A stretch of DNA of 64,000 nt from Arsenicicoccus sp. oral taxon 190 (GCF_001189535.1 NZ_CP012070.1:806001-870000), one strand, 5' to 3'; shown: positions 39,260 to 47,897, counted from the first letter of the stretch. Notes: generated by a model from the sequence alone, not told the origin. Program-made: numbers and translations.

Positions 39260-42069
39260 CACGCGGTGAGCTCCGCGTTGAGTTCGTCGAGATAGATCTC
39301 GGCGCGATCGCCGAGGTCGCGGAGTGCTCCGTCGACGCCGCCCTTCTCGGTGAAGGGTGCTCGGTCGAGGTCGTCGGCGGTGACGCCGGCGGAGGACGCG
39401 ATGACGTCGACCATGCGGTCCAGCCACCACCTCTCCAAGGGCGAGAACTCGGTCCCCGACTGTTCCTGCTGAGCCAGCCACGCGGCATACCGCTCCTGAA
39501 CTCGGGCGGCATACGGGACCAACTCGTTGTCAAGGCCGACGGTATAGCGCAGCAGTGACACCAGGTCGGTGAGGGTGTGCCGGTCGCTGTGGCGAACCCG
39601 GTCGACGTCGATGGCTTCGTAGGCGTGCCAGATGATGTCGGGGGTCCAGTTGTAGGGCGGTCGGGAGATCCGGTCGGCAAGCTCTTGGACGTCGGCGAAG
39701 GCGATGCGGCGTTCCTTGGCCTCGGTGACGAGCTGGATGGCGGTGATCTCGTCGCGATGCTCGAGCAGGTACTTCGCCCACGACTCGACGACAGACTTGG
39801 CGCGGCTGGTGTCGACGACACCGTAGGCGTCGAGGAGGGTGTCGACGCTGACCTCGTCAATGGTCCGGTCGTGGGTGGCGCGCAGCTCGAGGAGGCGGGT
39901 GCGTAGGTCGGGGTTGCCGGCGATCGGTTCGACGGCCCGCTCAAGAAGGTCCCGGCGAGCCTGTTCAGGGTCCTGGGCTCCGTCGAGGACTTTGGCCTGG
40001 ACGTCAGGGTCGACAGCGTCGACGAGCCCGCGCACGATGTCACGCACCGAGCGGCCGGCGACGTCGTCGAGCTCCTTGCGCTCGGCATCGGTGAGCTTGA
40101 GCTCGAGCATGGCCAGCCGGGACGCGAGAGTGGCGGTCTCGTCCTCGGTCAACGTGAGGGTGGCAGCCTTGTCGAGGAGCTTCTTGAGCGTGATCGACTT
40201 GTCGCGGTTCAGTGGGGGGTCGACGAAGTCGTGCTCGGTGACCCCCACGGCGTCGACGATGACGAAGCGGGTCTTGGCTGAGGCGTCGGGGGTGACGGAC
40301 TGGAAGTCGGCCGGGGCGATGGTGCGGGCCCCGCGGCCCTTCATCTGCTCGAAGTACTGCGCGGAGCGGACGTCGCGCATGAAGAAGACGCACTCCAGCG
40401 GTTTGACGTCGGTGCCGGTGGCGATCATGTCGACGGTGACCGCGATCCGCAGCGACGGTGAGGTGCGGAAGGCCTGGAGCTGGCTCTTCGGGTCGCGGGC
40501 GGCATACGTGATCTTGGCGGCAAAGTCGTTGCCCTTGCCGAAGACCTCACGGACGGTGGTGACGATCTCCTCGGCGTGGGCGTCGTCCTTGGCGAAGATC
40601 AGGGTCTTGGGGACGGTGGAGCGGCCGGGGAAGATCTCGGTGAAGAGCTTGTCGCGGAAGGTCTCCAGCACGAGGCGGATCTGCGACTTCGCCGTGACCG
40701 CCCGGTCGAGCTGCTTGTGCGTGTACTCGAAGTCCTCCTCGATCGCCTCAAGCCGCTGCTGTCGGGTGCGGCGGTCGACCTTAGGCACGATCGTGCCGGC
40801 CTCGATCGCGCCTCCCTGCTCACTCATCTGCGTGCGGATCCGGTAGAGGTCGAAGTCGACGTTGACGCGGTCGGCGACGGACTGCGGGTAGGTGTACTCG
40901 GAGACGAGGTTCTGCCGGAAGAACGCGAAGGTCTGCTTGCCCGGGGTCGCGGTGAGGCCGACGACGTGGGCGTCGAAGTACTCGAGGACGCCGCGCCACA
41001 CGCCATAGATCGAGCGGTGGGCCTCGTCGACGATGACCAGGTCAAACGCTTCGGGCGGCATCTCGGGTGAGTACGTGACGGTGACCGGGGCATCGGGGAC
41101 GAAGTCATCGAGGTTCGGGTCGTCACCCTCGGTGACCTCCTGGCCGCGCAAGGCCGAGTAGACCCGCTGGATGGTGGAGACGATGACGTGGGAGGAGCCG
41201 AGCATCCCGGCGCTGGTCAGCTTGTCTACGTTGTAGAGCTCGGTGAAGCGGCGTCCGTCGTCGGGGGTGCGGTAGTTCTGGAACTCGGCGATCGTCTGCT
41301 CGGCCAGGTTGTTGCGGTCGACGAGGAAGAGGATCCGCCGGAATCCGCCGAACTTCAGGAGGCGGTATGCCGCGGTGACGGCCGTGTACGTCTTACCGGC
41401 TCCGGTGGCCATCTGGACGAGGGACCGGTCGTGATGCTGCTTGGCCAGGCTCTGCTCGATGCCTTTGATCGCAGTGATCTGGGCCGGACGGAGTGGCGCC
41501 TCGTCGAGCGGCGGGAGATCCTGGACCTTGGCTCGCCACGTGGGCCTGGCGGGGTCGGCCTCGGCATCGCGGATCTGCTTGGCCAGGGTCGATGGGGTCG
41601 GGAAGTTGAAGATCCGGCGAGCCCTCGGATGAGGGTCATAGCCGTTGGTGAAGTGGGTCTCGGAGCCGCTGGCCTCGAAGACGAAGGGCAACCGGCCGTC
41701 GACGGTGATCGACTTCAGCTCGGCCTCCGCCGGCAAACCGTTGGCGTAGACCGCGGACTGCCACTCCACGCCCGACAGGGTCGTGCCCTCAGGCTTGGCC
41801 TCGATCACCCCGACGACCTTGCGATCGACGTAGAGCAGGTAGTCGACGCGACCGTGCCCGGCCTTCATGACGACCTCACGGCAGGCGACCCCCTGGTGGG
41901 CGATCAGGTTCAGCGACTTCTTGTCCTGCACCGACCACCCGGCATCAGCGAGCTGGCGGTCGATCAGCACGCGCGCACGCTGCTCCGCCGCCAGCTGGGG
42001 GTCGCCATTACCGGTATTCACTACTCGCAACCCTAAGGGTGGTGCAGCGTCCCCGTCCGGGAGAGCCAC
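39259..42069 (-). CDS. hsdR: Type I restriction endonuclease subunit
   Basis: 936 residues. The nuclease core is HGRVDYLLYVDRKVVGVIEAKPEG (D ... E-x-K); the SF2 motor has Walker A MATGAGKTYTAVTAAY, DEAH (LVIVDEAHRSIYG), and the motif VI region YFEQMKGRGART. It translocates DNA and cuts at a distance when the site is unmethylated. GTG start directly abuts the small gene's TAG. Downstream are hsdS, the GIY-YIG gene, two others, then hsdM, all overlapping. Confidence 0.93.
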   Translation of the reverse strand: MALPDGDAAPPLGLRVVNTGNGDPQLAAEQRARVLIDRQLADAGWSVQDKKSLNLIAHQGVACREVVMKAGHGRVDYLLYVDRKVVGVIEAKPEGTTLSGVEWQSAVYANGLPAEAELKSITVDGRLPFVFEASGSETHFTNGYDPHPRARRIFNFPTPSTLAKQIRDAEADPARPTWRAKVQDLPPLDEAPLRPAQITAIKGIEQSLAKQHHDRSLVQMATGAGKTYTAVTAAYRLLKFGGFRRILFLVDRNNLAEQTIAEFQNYRTPDDGRRFTELYNVDKLTSAGMLGSSHVIVSTIQRVYSALRGQEVTEGDDPNLDDFVPDAPVTVTYSPEMPPEAFDLVIVDEAHRSIYGVWRGVLEYFDAHVVGLTATPGKQTFAFFRQNLVSEYTYPQSVADRVNVDFDLYRIRTQMSEQGGAIEAGTIVPKVDRRTRQQRLEAIEEDFEYTHKQLDRAVTAKSQIRLVLETFRDKLFTEIFPGRSTVPKTLIFAKDDAHAEEIVTTVREVFGKGNDFAAKITYAARDPKSQLQAFRTSPSLRIAVTVDMIATGTDVKPLECVFFMRDVRSAQYFEQMKGRGARTIAPADFQSVTPDASAKTRFVIVDAVGVTEHDFVDPPLNRDKSITLKKLLDKAATLTLTEDETATLASRLAMLELKLTDAERKELDDVAGRSVRDIVRGLVDAVDPDVQAKVLDGAQDPEQARRDLLERAVEPIAGNPDLRTRLLELRATHDRTIDEVSVDTLLDAYGVVDTSRAKSVVESWAKYLLEHRDEITAIQLVTEAKERRIAFADVQELADRISRPPYNWTPDIIWHAYEAIDVDRVRHSDRHTLTDLVSLLRYTVGLDNELVPYAARVQERYAAWLAQQEQSGTEFSPLERWWLDRMVDVIASSAGVTADDLDRAPFTEKGGVDGALRDLGDRAEIYLDELNAELTA

Positions 42070-42294
42070 CTACTTGCGCCACAGCCCCTCGTCTGTGTCC
42101 CGCTCTCGGTCGAAAGCGTCGATGACCGTCCGGCCAGCCAGGTCCAGTTCGTTGTAGGCATGGAGGTAGAAGCGTTCGTCCATGTCCGAAGGCCGGACGT
42201 CGTCGAAGGCTCGGAGGAGAGAGCGCAGTTCATCGATGGCGGCCGCCAACTCGGGGATGACGTCACGCTCGCCCATGTCGTCGCCGCTTGTCAT
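42070..42294 (-). CDS. Small acidic protein leading the restriction operon (74 aa)
   Basis: From ATG 42294 (an upstream in-frame start adds six residues). A two-helix protein: MGERDVIPELAAAIDELRSL and DERFYLHAYNELDLAGRTVID. Its stop TAG is followed immediately by the GTG of hsdR, so translation is tied to the restriction enzyme. Acidic and small; controlling restriction or mimicking DNA are possible roles but nothing in the sequence proves them. Not recognised as a known family. Confidence 0.6.
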   Translation of the reverse strand: MTSGDDMGERDVIPELAAAIDELRSLLRAFDDVRPSDMDERFYLHAYNELDLAGRTVIDAFDRERDTDEGLWRK

Positions 42295-42350
42295 GTACCC
42301 AGCGTGCCGCACTCGCTGGCCTTGTCAGTGGCATCTGAGTGAATGGGGAC

Positions 42351-42789
42351 ATGGACGAGACCTGGGCCAGCAGAGACCTGCCCGTGCTCACGGCGATCGT
42401 GGAGGTGTTCGAGCGCACCGGGCGAGTCATGCGCCCGAACGAAATCGTGGAGCAATCGAGTGTGGACGCTGACCACGTCGAGGCCGCGCTGCGGGCTCTG
42501 GAAGGTGAAGACCCACCGTTCATCACCAAGCTGGAGCGACGAGCCTCCGGTGGGATCAGCCTCGTTGGCAAGCCCACTGGTCACGCAAGACGAGCGGTCG
42601 GCGCGTGGCCCACACCCCGAAAGCATCGCCGATCGCCTCGTCGCCGCCCTTGACGAGGCCGCGGAACGCGAGCCGGACCCAGAGCGGAAGGGCTGGTTGC
42701 GCAAGACCGCTGCATACCTCGGCAACGCAGGCCGGGATCTCGCGGTCGAGATCGGAGCGACCGCGATCAACCGCCAGATGGGGATGTGA
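42351..42789 (+). pseudogene. Winged-helix-like conserved protein with a +1 frameshift
   Basis: MDETWASRDLPVLTAIVEVF, then NEIVEQSSVDADHVEAALRAL, read as a small winged-helix domain, and the frame continues to GAWPTP. At the C-run 42613-42616 the natural continuation ESIADRLVAALDEAAEREPD then ERKGWLRKTAAYLGNAGRDL shifts into another frame and ends at 42789. Removing one C restores a single protein of about 145 residues with a smooth junction. Divergent from the restriction operon; could have been its regulator. A real mutation, phase variation in the C4 tract, or a sequencing error are all possible. Confidence 0.7.
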
Positions 42790-42800
42790 CCGGAGAAGCC

Positions 42801-42905
42801 GTCTCAAACTCCGCGGCTGGTGTCTCAAAGTCCGCCGCTGGAGCGGCGATCTGTCTCACGCCGTCTCGTACTCTCGGGTAAATCTCAAAATGGCTCGCCG
42901 TTGAC
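42801..42905. repeat. Imperfect tandem repeats, possible transposon-end remnant
   Basis: GTCTCAAACTCCGCGGCTGG (42801-42820) and GTCTCAAAGTCCGCCGCTGG (42822-42841) match at 18 of 20 positions; a third related word, ATCTCAAAATGGCTCGCCG, starts at 42882, and GTCTCACGCCGTCTC lies between. Multiple TCTCAAA/TCTCAC words at spaced positions resemble the ends of several actinobacterial insertion sequences. No transposase remains beside them. Confidence 0.45.
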
Positions 42906-42918
42906 AGGACAGTTGCAA

Positions 42919-44139
42919 CTACTCGTCGCCGGCGTGGGCCCTCAGGTAGCGGCCGAAGTGGGGCACGGTGAACGCGATGCGCCCCCGCTCCCCCGAGTAG
43001 ATCAACCCCTTCTTCATCAAGGCGTCCCGCGCCGGCGACAGGGACTGCGGCTTACGGCCGAGCAGCGACGCGACGGCCGACGTGGCCACGGACTCGGTCT
43101 CGTCCAACGGCCGCCCGGCCTCCGCCTCGGCCAGCGCCGCGTCCGCCATGGCCCGCAAATACTCCCGCTCGGCCGGCGTCGCCCGCTCGTACCGCGACCC
43201 GAAGAAGCCCACCGCCAGCTCCTCCTCCGCCGCCGGCGCCGCCACGCGCACGTCCTCGGCGGTGATCGGGGAGGCCGGGGCCGCGTCCCACGCCACTGCG
43301 CCATACGCCTGGATGAAGTAGGGGTACCCACCGGTCACGGCATACATCTCCGCCAACGCGTCCTCGGCGAAGGCCGCACCCTCCGACTCGGCCGGCGACT
43401 GCAGCGCCTGATCGGCCGCCCCGCGCGCCAGTCGGTCGATCCGGTTGTAGCGAAACAGCCTCTCGCTGTAGGACTTCGAGGCCGACAGCACGGCGGGCAG
43501 GTGGGGCAGCCCGGCACCGACCACGATCAGCGGCGACCCCTGCTGGGACAGCTCATGGCAGGCCGCACACAGCGCCGACACGTCTTCGGCGTGCAGGTCC
43601 TGCATCTCGTCGATGAAGACCGCGATCCCCCGCCCCACGTCCGCCGCGAGACCCGCACAGTCCGTGAAGAGCTCGACGAGATCGATCTCGATGTCGCCCG
43701 AATCGGCCCGCCCTGTAACGGCGGCCACGTCGATGCCCGGGTTCCACCGGTCGCGGATCTTGGCCTTGGGATCCACGTCCCGCTGCGCGAAGGCCTTGAT
43801 CACGCCGAGGACCTGGTCGACGTCGTCGCCCTGCGGGTGCCCCAGCTCGCGCACGGCCGTGTGCAGGGCGGACGCGAGCGGTCGGCGCAGGCGCTGGTCG
43901 GGACGCGCCTCGAGCTTGCCCGTCCCCCAACGCGCCCGGACCGCGGCCGAGCGAAGCGCGTTGAGCAGCACGGTCTTTCCGACACCCCGCAGCCCGGTCA
44001 ACACGATGGACCGCTCGGGCCGGCCGTGCGCCACCCGCTGCAGGACCACCTCGAAGGCGCTCAGCTGCTCGTCGCGCCCCGCCAGCTCGGGGGGCCGCTG
44101 GCCGGCACCGGGGGCATACGGGTTCTTGATCGGATCCAC
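42919..44139 (-). CDS. AAA (ORC/STAND-like) ATP-binding protein
   Basis: 406 residues from GTG 44139. AGRDEQLSAFEVVLQRVAHG then IVLTGLRGVGKTVLLNALR (Walker A) and GIAVFIDEMQDLHAEDVSAL (Walker B) define it; ERLFRYNRIDRLARGAAD is the lid and GYPYFIQAYGAVAWD the sensor-2 region. A winged-helix-like end follows (LGRKPQSLSPARDALMKKGL). Such single ATPases occur on mobile islands; function unknown. It marks the right side of the restriction island. Confidence 0.8.
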   Translation of the reverse strand: MDPIKNPYAPGAGQRPPELAGRDEQLSAFEVVLQRVAHGRPERSIVLTGLRGVGKTVLLNALRSAAVRARWGTGKLEARPDQRLRRPLASALHTAVRELGHPQGDDVDQVLGVIKAFAQRDVDPKAKIRDRWNPGIDVAAVTGRADSGDIEIDLVELFTDCAGLAADVGRGIAVFIDEMQDLHAEDVSALCAACHELSQQGSPLIVVGAGLPHLPAVLSASKSYSERLFRYNRIDRLARGAADQALQSPAESEGAAFAEDALAEMYAVTGGYPYFIQAYGAVAWDAAPASPITAEDVRVAAPAAEEELAVGFFGSRYERATPAEREYLRAMADAALAEAEAGRPLDETESVATSAVASLLGRKPQSLSPARDALMKKGLIYSGERGRIAFTVPHFGRYLRAHAGDE

Positions 44140-44312
44140 ACTCGCACCTTATGCGGCCATCTAGAGACGGCAGCAGATTTCGGCATACGGTCTGATCGTG
44201 TCGCCCGATCGGACACTCTGCGGGAGACTAGCCCCAGAGATAGACACGACGAGACAGCCGTATGCCGAGCAACGCCCGACCACGCGACACAGCCGCCAGG
44301 TAGGTTCATCCC

Positions 44313-44984
44313 ATGGCCTTGGCCCGCTACGTAGACCTGACGATCGACGCCCACGACCCCGAGTCGTTGGCGCGGTTCTGGTCGCGCGCCCTCGGGCTCC
44401 GCATGATCGACCACGGCGCCGACGGCTACGAGCTGTCGGGGGACGACGCCACCGACACGGTGTGGATCCGCCCCACCGCTCGGCGTCGGGACGAGCGCCG
44501 CCGCGTCCACCTCGACATCTACGCCGCCGACACCGACGGTCTCGTGCAGGCCGGCGGCACCATCGTCGACCAGGACAGCTACCCCTGGGACCTCGCCCTG
44601 GACCCCGAGCAGCGCGAGCTCGGCGTCGTCGTCCGCCCCAGCGAGAAGCGCCGGATGTACCAGGTCGTCATCGACTCCAGCGACCCCGAGGCCAACGCCG
44701 CCTGGTGGGGCCGGGTCCTGGACACCAAGGTCCACCCGGTGCCGGACGACCGCGACACCGCGTTCATCGAGCCGGTGCCCGGAGCGCCCTTCGAGTCCAT
44801 CGTCTTCGCGCGCGAGACCGAGCCCAAGGCCGTCTTCAACTCGATGCGCCTCGCCGTGACGGCCCAGACCCCCGACGTCCTCCTGCTCCTCGGCGCGACC
44901 GTGTGCGAGGAGACCAACCCCGACCCCCGACGCACCTACCTCCGCGATCCCTTCGGCAACGAATTCACTTGGGTGGCACCATGA
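44313..44984 (+). CDS. Tandem VOC (glyoxalase-like) protein
   Basis: 223 residues, two VOC modules: MALARYVDLTIDAHDPESLA ... RRVHLDIYA, then RRMYQVVIDSSDPEANAAWW ... DPFGNEFTWVAP. Metal-binding positions are partly kept (His in VHLDI; Glu in GNEFTW). These modules serve dioxygenases, isomerases or antibiotic-binding proteins; no choice can be made. It overlaps the next gene by four bases. The 44140-44312 gap before it contains three GGCATAC/GTATGCC words and no gene. Confidence 0.8.
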   Translation: MALARYVDLTIDAHDPESLARFWSRALGLRMIDHGADGYELSGDDATDTVWIRPTARRRDERRRVHLDIYAADTDGLVQAGGTIVDQDSYPWDLALDPEQRELGVVVRPSEKRRMYQVVIDSSDPEANAAWWGRVLDTKVHPVPDDRDTAFIEPVPGAPFESIVFARETEPKAVFNSMRLAVTAQTPDVLLLLGATVCEETNPDPRRTYLRDPFGNEFTWVAP

Positions 44985-45943
44985 CTCTGCAGACCGGCAC
45001 ACACACGTTCACCGGCAGGATCGCCGGCCTCGGCTTCTCCGACGGCACCCGCGTCGTCGTGGGCCGCTGGGCGGAATCCCCCTTCGGCGCCTTCACCGAC
45101 GTGATGGTCGAGCGGCCCGGCGGGCACCGCGTGCTGCTCGCCCCCACCGACGAGATCGCCGAGACGGTGGCGCAGCTCTACACCTTCGACGAGGTCGTCG
45201 TCACCGACGTCGAGGAGCGGACCGACGGCCACACCCTGCACCTCACGGCCGGCCCGCTGACGCTGCAGCTCACCCTCGGCGACCGCACCACCCTCGGCCG
45301 CGCCCTGCACGCGGTCCCCGCCGCGCTCGCGAGCAAGGCCTGGTGGAGCCGCGTCACCGACCCGATCGCGCAGGCCCTCCTGCGCGGCGTCCGCACCCAG
45401 GGCACCACCGCCAACGGCCTGCCCGCCACGTATGGCGCCACCGACCTCCACGCCATCCGATCCGCCCGGGCCAGCTGGGACGGGCAGGACCTCGGGGCGC
45501 TCGGGCCGGTGTCGCCGCCCGTGCGGTTCGGCTTCGGGTCGACGCCGACCGAGCCGGCCGTCACGTCGCTGACGACGACCATCGAGGTGCCCGAGCCCGA
45601 CCCGCTCACCGGCGTCATCGACTGCTGGGGCATGGGTGCGCTGCGCGAGAAGCAGGCCCGCGACACGGCGGCGCAGCGGGATGGGGCGGCGCAGCAGGCG
45701 TCCGTGGCGCAGCGGGATGGGGCGGCGCAGCGCGACGCCGGCGAGACCGGCCCGGCCGGTGAGGCCGCCCGCCGCCACGTCGACGACCAGGAGGCGCGCG
45801 AGGTCCGGGAGGAGGCCGACCGCGCGCGGACCTCGCAGGTCTCGCGCGAGGAGCAGGCCGAGGGCGCCGGCGCGGCGGGCGAGATCCCGACGCCGCTCAG
45901 CGACGCCAAGCGGGTCGGCGAGCTCCCCTCCGAGAACGCCTGA
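44981..45943 (+). CDS. Hypothetical protein with Gln/Arg/Asp-rich repeats (320 aa)
   Basis: ATG overlaps the VOC stop. Residues 1-215 look globular, mostly beta (TFTGRIAGLGFSDGTRVVVG, TVAQLYTFDEVVVTDVEERT), ending with GVIDCWGMGALREKQARD. Then a low-complexity tail repeats AAQRDGAAQ (tandem DNA repeats of ggcgcagcgggatggggcgg at about 45668-45735) followed by a charged coiled-coil-like segment (ARRHVDDQEAREVREEADRA). No known family recognised. Co-translated with the VOC protein. Confidence 0.65.
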   Translation: MTLQTGTHTFTGRIAGLGFSDGTRVVVGRWAESPFGAFTDVMVERPGGHRVLLAPTDEIAETVAQLYTFDEVVVTDVEERTDGHTLHLTAGPLTLQLTLGDRTTLGRALHAVPAALASKAWWSRVTDPIAQALLRGVRTQGTTANGLPATYGATDLHAIRSARASWDGQDLGALGPVSPPVRFGFGSTPTEPAVTSLTTTIEVPEPDPLTGVIDCWGMGALREKQARDTAAQRDGAAQQASVAQRDGAAQRDAGETGPAGEAARRHVDDQEAREVREEADRARTSQVSREEQAEGAGAAGEIPTPLSDAKRVGELPSENA

Positions 45944-45947
45944 CCAC

Positions 45948-46013
45948 CCTCGATGCCACTCTCTGACCCTGTCTAGAGGGTGTCCTAGAGAGGCGGATAC
46001 GACCCCATCGAGG
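45948..46013. terminator. Nested hairpin between convergent genes
   Basis: Outer arms CCTCGATG (45948-45955) and CATCGAGG (46006-46013) enclose CTCTCT/AGAGAG and ACCCT-gtctag-AGGGT. It lies between the convergent 320-residue protein gene and the rhodanese gene and would stop transcription from both sides. Confidence 0.6.
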
Positions 46014-46020
46014 TCGAGCC

Positions 46021-46368
46021 TTAGAGCACGTCCGGCTCGCCGCCGCCGTCGGCCACGAGCGGCCGACCCGCAGCCTTCCACCCGAGCATGCCGTCGGTGA
46101 GGTTGGCGGCGTCCCAGCCGTTCTGGTTGAGCCACGCGGTCGCGCGGGAGGCCCGCCCACCGCCGCGGCAGGTCACCGGCAGCACGTCGACCTCGGGCAG
46201 CTCGTCCCGGCGCTGCACCAGCTGGTCCAGCGGGATGTGGATAGCGCCCGGCGCGTGGCCCAGGTCCCATTCGTCCTGGTTGCGGACGTCGAGGACGAGC
46301 GCGTCGTCGGCGAGCTCGTCGCGGCTGATCTGGGGCACGTCGGGCTGGGCGTCTGCGGGGATCGTCAT
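46021..46368 (-). CDS. Rhodanese-domain protein
   Basis: 115 residues, a single rhodanese domain. VLDVRNQDEWDLGHAPGAIH is the CH2-type signature and the active-site loop VTCRGGGRASRATAWL carries Cys67, which would hold a persulfide. Proteins of this size move sulfur or sense redox state. The ATG at 46368 has GGTGG upstream. Immediately upstream is a hairpin arm and the IS481-type element, so its promoter may have been changed by that insertion. Confidence 0.88.
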   Translation of the reverse strand: MTIPADAQPDVPQISRDELADDALVLDVRNQDEWDLGHAPGAIHIPLDQLVQRRDELPEVDVLPVTCRGGGRASRATAWLNQNGWDAANLTDGMLGWKAAGRPLVADGGGEPDVL

Positions 46369-46460
46369 GGGTCCACCCTGCCACCGCCGCAGCCCGGCCC
46401 GCCATACATCGCAGGCCCCCGTGCACCCCCCTCCCCGCCCTCTCCCCCCCGCTCTCTCCC

Positions 46461-46472
46461 CCGCGATCGTGG
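46461..46472. repeat. Left arm of a hairpin split by the IS element
   Basis: CCGCGATCGTGG here is reversed as CCACGATCGCGG at 47907-47918, beyond the IS. Removing the IS and one target copy leaves a 12-bp stem with a 31-base loop, probably an original intergenic terminator. Confidence 0.7.
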
Positions 46473-46481
46473 TCGGTTTGT

Positions 46482-46494
46482 GTCGCCTGGGCGC
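46482..46494. repeat. Left copy of the 13-bp target-site duplication
   Basis: GTCGCCTGGGCGC, identical to 47885-47897 on the far side of the IS element. The long duplication fits the IS481 family, which makes 4-15 bp. Confidence 0.85.
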
Positions 46495-46544
46495 TGTGAA
46501 GTCCGGACACATGTGAGACCGGGATGTCCGGAGAGATCTGAGAC
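46495..46544 (+). repeat. Left terminal inverted repeat of the IS
   Basis: Contains GTCCGGACACATGTGAGAC and TGTCCGGAGAGATCTGAGAC in tandem, imperfect counterparts of the right end. Confidence 0.8.
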
Positions 46545-46590
46545 TGCTGTTATAGGCGTGTGGGGCGTGCTTGATCGCTATGCGTAGTGC

Positions 46591-47832
46591 ATGGCGGGGA
46601 AGCAGGCGGCGCGTATGGCTATGTTGGACAACGCGTGCAGGATCGAGGCGCAGTACGGCACGAAGGCGGCGTTCCCGGATGGGTTCGCCGCCTTCGCGCG
46701 GGCCCATGGGATACCGAAGGCTACGGCCTACCGGCACCGGGAAAGGGCGCTGCGGGAAGGGTCGTGGCAGCCCCGGTCGCGCCGTCCTGGGTCCAGTCCC
46801 AAGCAGGTGCCCGACTTCGTGGCCGGGCGGATCGTGGCGCTGCGCGCCGGGGCCGAGTTGGACGAGGGCGCGGACTTCATCCGGGCGGTGCTGATCGCCG
46901 AGGCCGAGCGCGACCAGTGGGCGAGCAAGGGGCTCGTCGTGCCGGCCCGCTCGACGATCAACCAGGTCCTCAAACGGGCGGGGATGCTGCGTACCAATCC
47001 CAAGAAGCGACCTCGGTCGTCCTATCGACGGTTCGCCTACGCCCGCCCGCGGGACTGCTACCAGATCGACGGCACCAACCTGACCGGGCTCGGGTTCGGC
47101 ACCGGCACGGTGTGCATCATCGAGGTCCTCGACGACGCCACCCGCACCCTGGTCGCCGCGCACGTGTGCGCCGCCGAGACCAGTGTTGACGCGCGGGCCG
47201 CGCTGACCAGGGCCATCGCGGCCTTCGGCGCGCCCGGGATCGTCTTGTCCGACAACGGGGCCGCGTTCGCCAGACACTCCCGCGCCGGGGCCACCCCGGC
47301 GCCGACCAAGTTCTTCGAGCTGGTCGACCGGCACGGGACACGACTGATCCACTCCAGCCCGTACCACCCGCAGACCTGCGGCAAGTGCGAGCGGCACCAC
47401 CAGACCAGCAAGCAGTGGCTGACTCGCCGTGTGCGTGAGCTCACCGCCGCGGGTCATCCACCGACCTGCATCGCCGATGTCCAGGCCCTCGTGGACCAGT
47501 ACCAGGAGTACTACAACCAGCGCCGCTGGCACTCTGCCTTGAACAGCACACCCGCCCAGGCGTGGGCCGAGGCCGCCGCGCGCGGCGATCTCGGCGGCCC
47601 GACCCGCCTGCCTGCCCAACGAGACGCTGACATCCGCGCAGCGAAGGTCAGCACCGAGGGCCGCGTCCGTTTCGGCAGGCTGCGGTTCAGCGTCGGACGA
47701 TCCCGAGCCGGCAGCACCGTCACGATCCTTGTCGACGGCAACCACGCCAATGTCCACGATCACGAGGGCACTTGGATCGGGCACCTCACCATCGACTGGG
47801 ACACCACCGACCAAGGACGAATCGCGGCCTAA
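46591..47832 (+). CDS. IS481-family transposase
   Basis: 413 residues. An N-terminal helix-turn-helix (FAAFARAHGIPKATAYRHRE) binds the ends; the rve-type core has Asp160 (CYQIDGTNL), Asp221 (IVLSDNGAAF) and Glu267 (CGKCERHHQT), followed by WLTRRVRELTAAGHPPT and the YNQRRWHSALNSTPAQAW segment common to IS481 and retroviral-type integrases. The frame is uninterrupted. The start codon is ATG at 46591; no strong ribosome site, as is usual for transposases. Confidence 0.92.
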   Translation: MAGKQAARMAMLDNACRIEAQYGTKAAFPDGFAAFARAHGIPKATAYRHRERALREGSWQPRSRRPGSSPKQVPDFVAGRIVALRAGAELDEGADFIRAVLIAEAERDQWASKGLVVPARSTINQVLKRAGMLRTNPKKRPRSSYRRFAYARPRDCYQIDGTNLTGLGFGTGTVCIIEVLDDATRTLVAAHVCAAETSVDARAALTRAIAAFGAPGIVLSDNGAAFARHSRAGATPAPTKFFELVDRHGTRLIHSSPYHPQTCGKCERHHQTSKQWLTRRVRELTAAGHPPTCIADVQALVDQYQEYYNQRRWHSALNSTPAQAWAEAAARGDLGGPTRLPAQRDADIRAAKVSTEGRVRFGRLRFSVGRSRAGSTVTILVDGNHANVHDHEGTWIGHLTIDWDTTDQGRIAA

Positions 47833-47835
47833 CCT

Positions 47836-47884
47836 GTCTCACATCTATCCGGACACCACGTCTCACATGTATCCGGACAGCACA
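47836..47884 (-). repeat. Right terminal inverted repeat of the IS
   Basis: Read on the minus strand: TGTGCTGTCCGGATACATG, then the second word TGTCCGGATAGATGTGAGAC, matching the left end with a few changes and one length difference between the two words. Confidence 0.8.
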
Positions 47885-47897
47885 GTCGCCTGGGCGC
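47885..47897. repeat. Right copy of the 13-bp target-site duplication
   Basis: GTCGCCTGGGCGC, identical to 46482-46494. The right arm of the split hairpin, CCACGATCGCGG, follows at 47907-47918. Confidence 0.85.

Larger units (their letters stand above)
46495..47884 (+). mobile_element. Complete IS481-family insertion sequence (1390 bp)
   Basis: Starts TGTG and ends CACA. The left end (46495-46544) and the inverted right end (47836-47884) match at most positions over about 49 bases; each end carries two tandem words of the type TGTCCGGAtAgATgTGAGAC. A 13-bp direct duplication flanks it, and a single intact DDE transposase gene fills it. All this suggests a recent, complete copy that could still move. 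Confidence 0.9.

Noticed and set aside
42801..42905. CRISPR-like array
   Set aside because: Only three imperfect repeats with uneven gaps and no cas genes; better explained as IS-end-like repeats.
46495..47884. Composite transposon extending to the rhodanese or Fpg genes
   Set aside because: The 13-bp duplications directly flank this single IS and no second IS copy is present.
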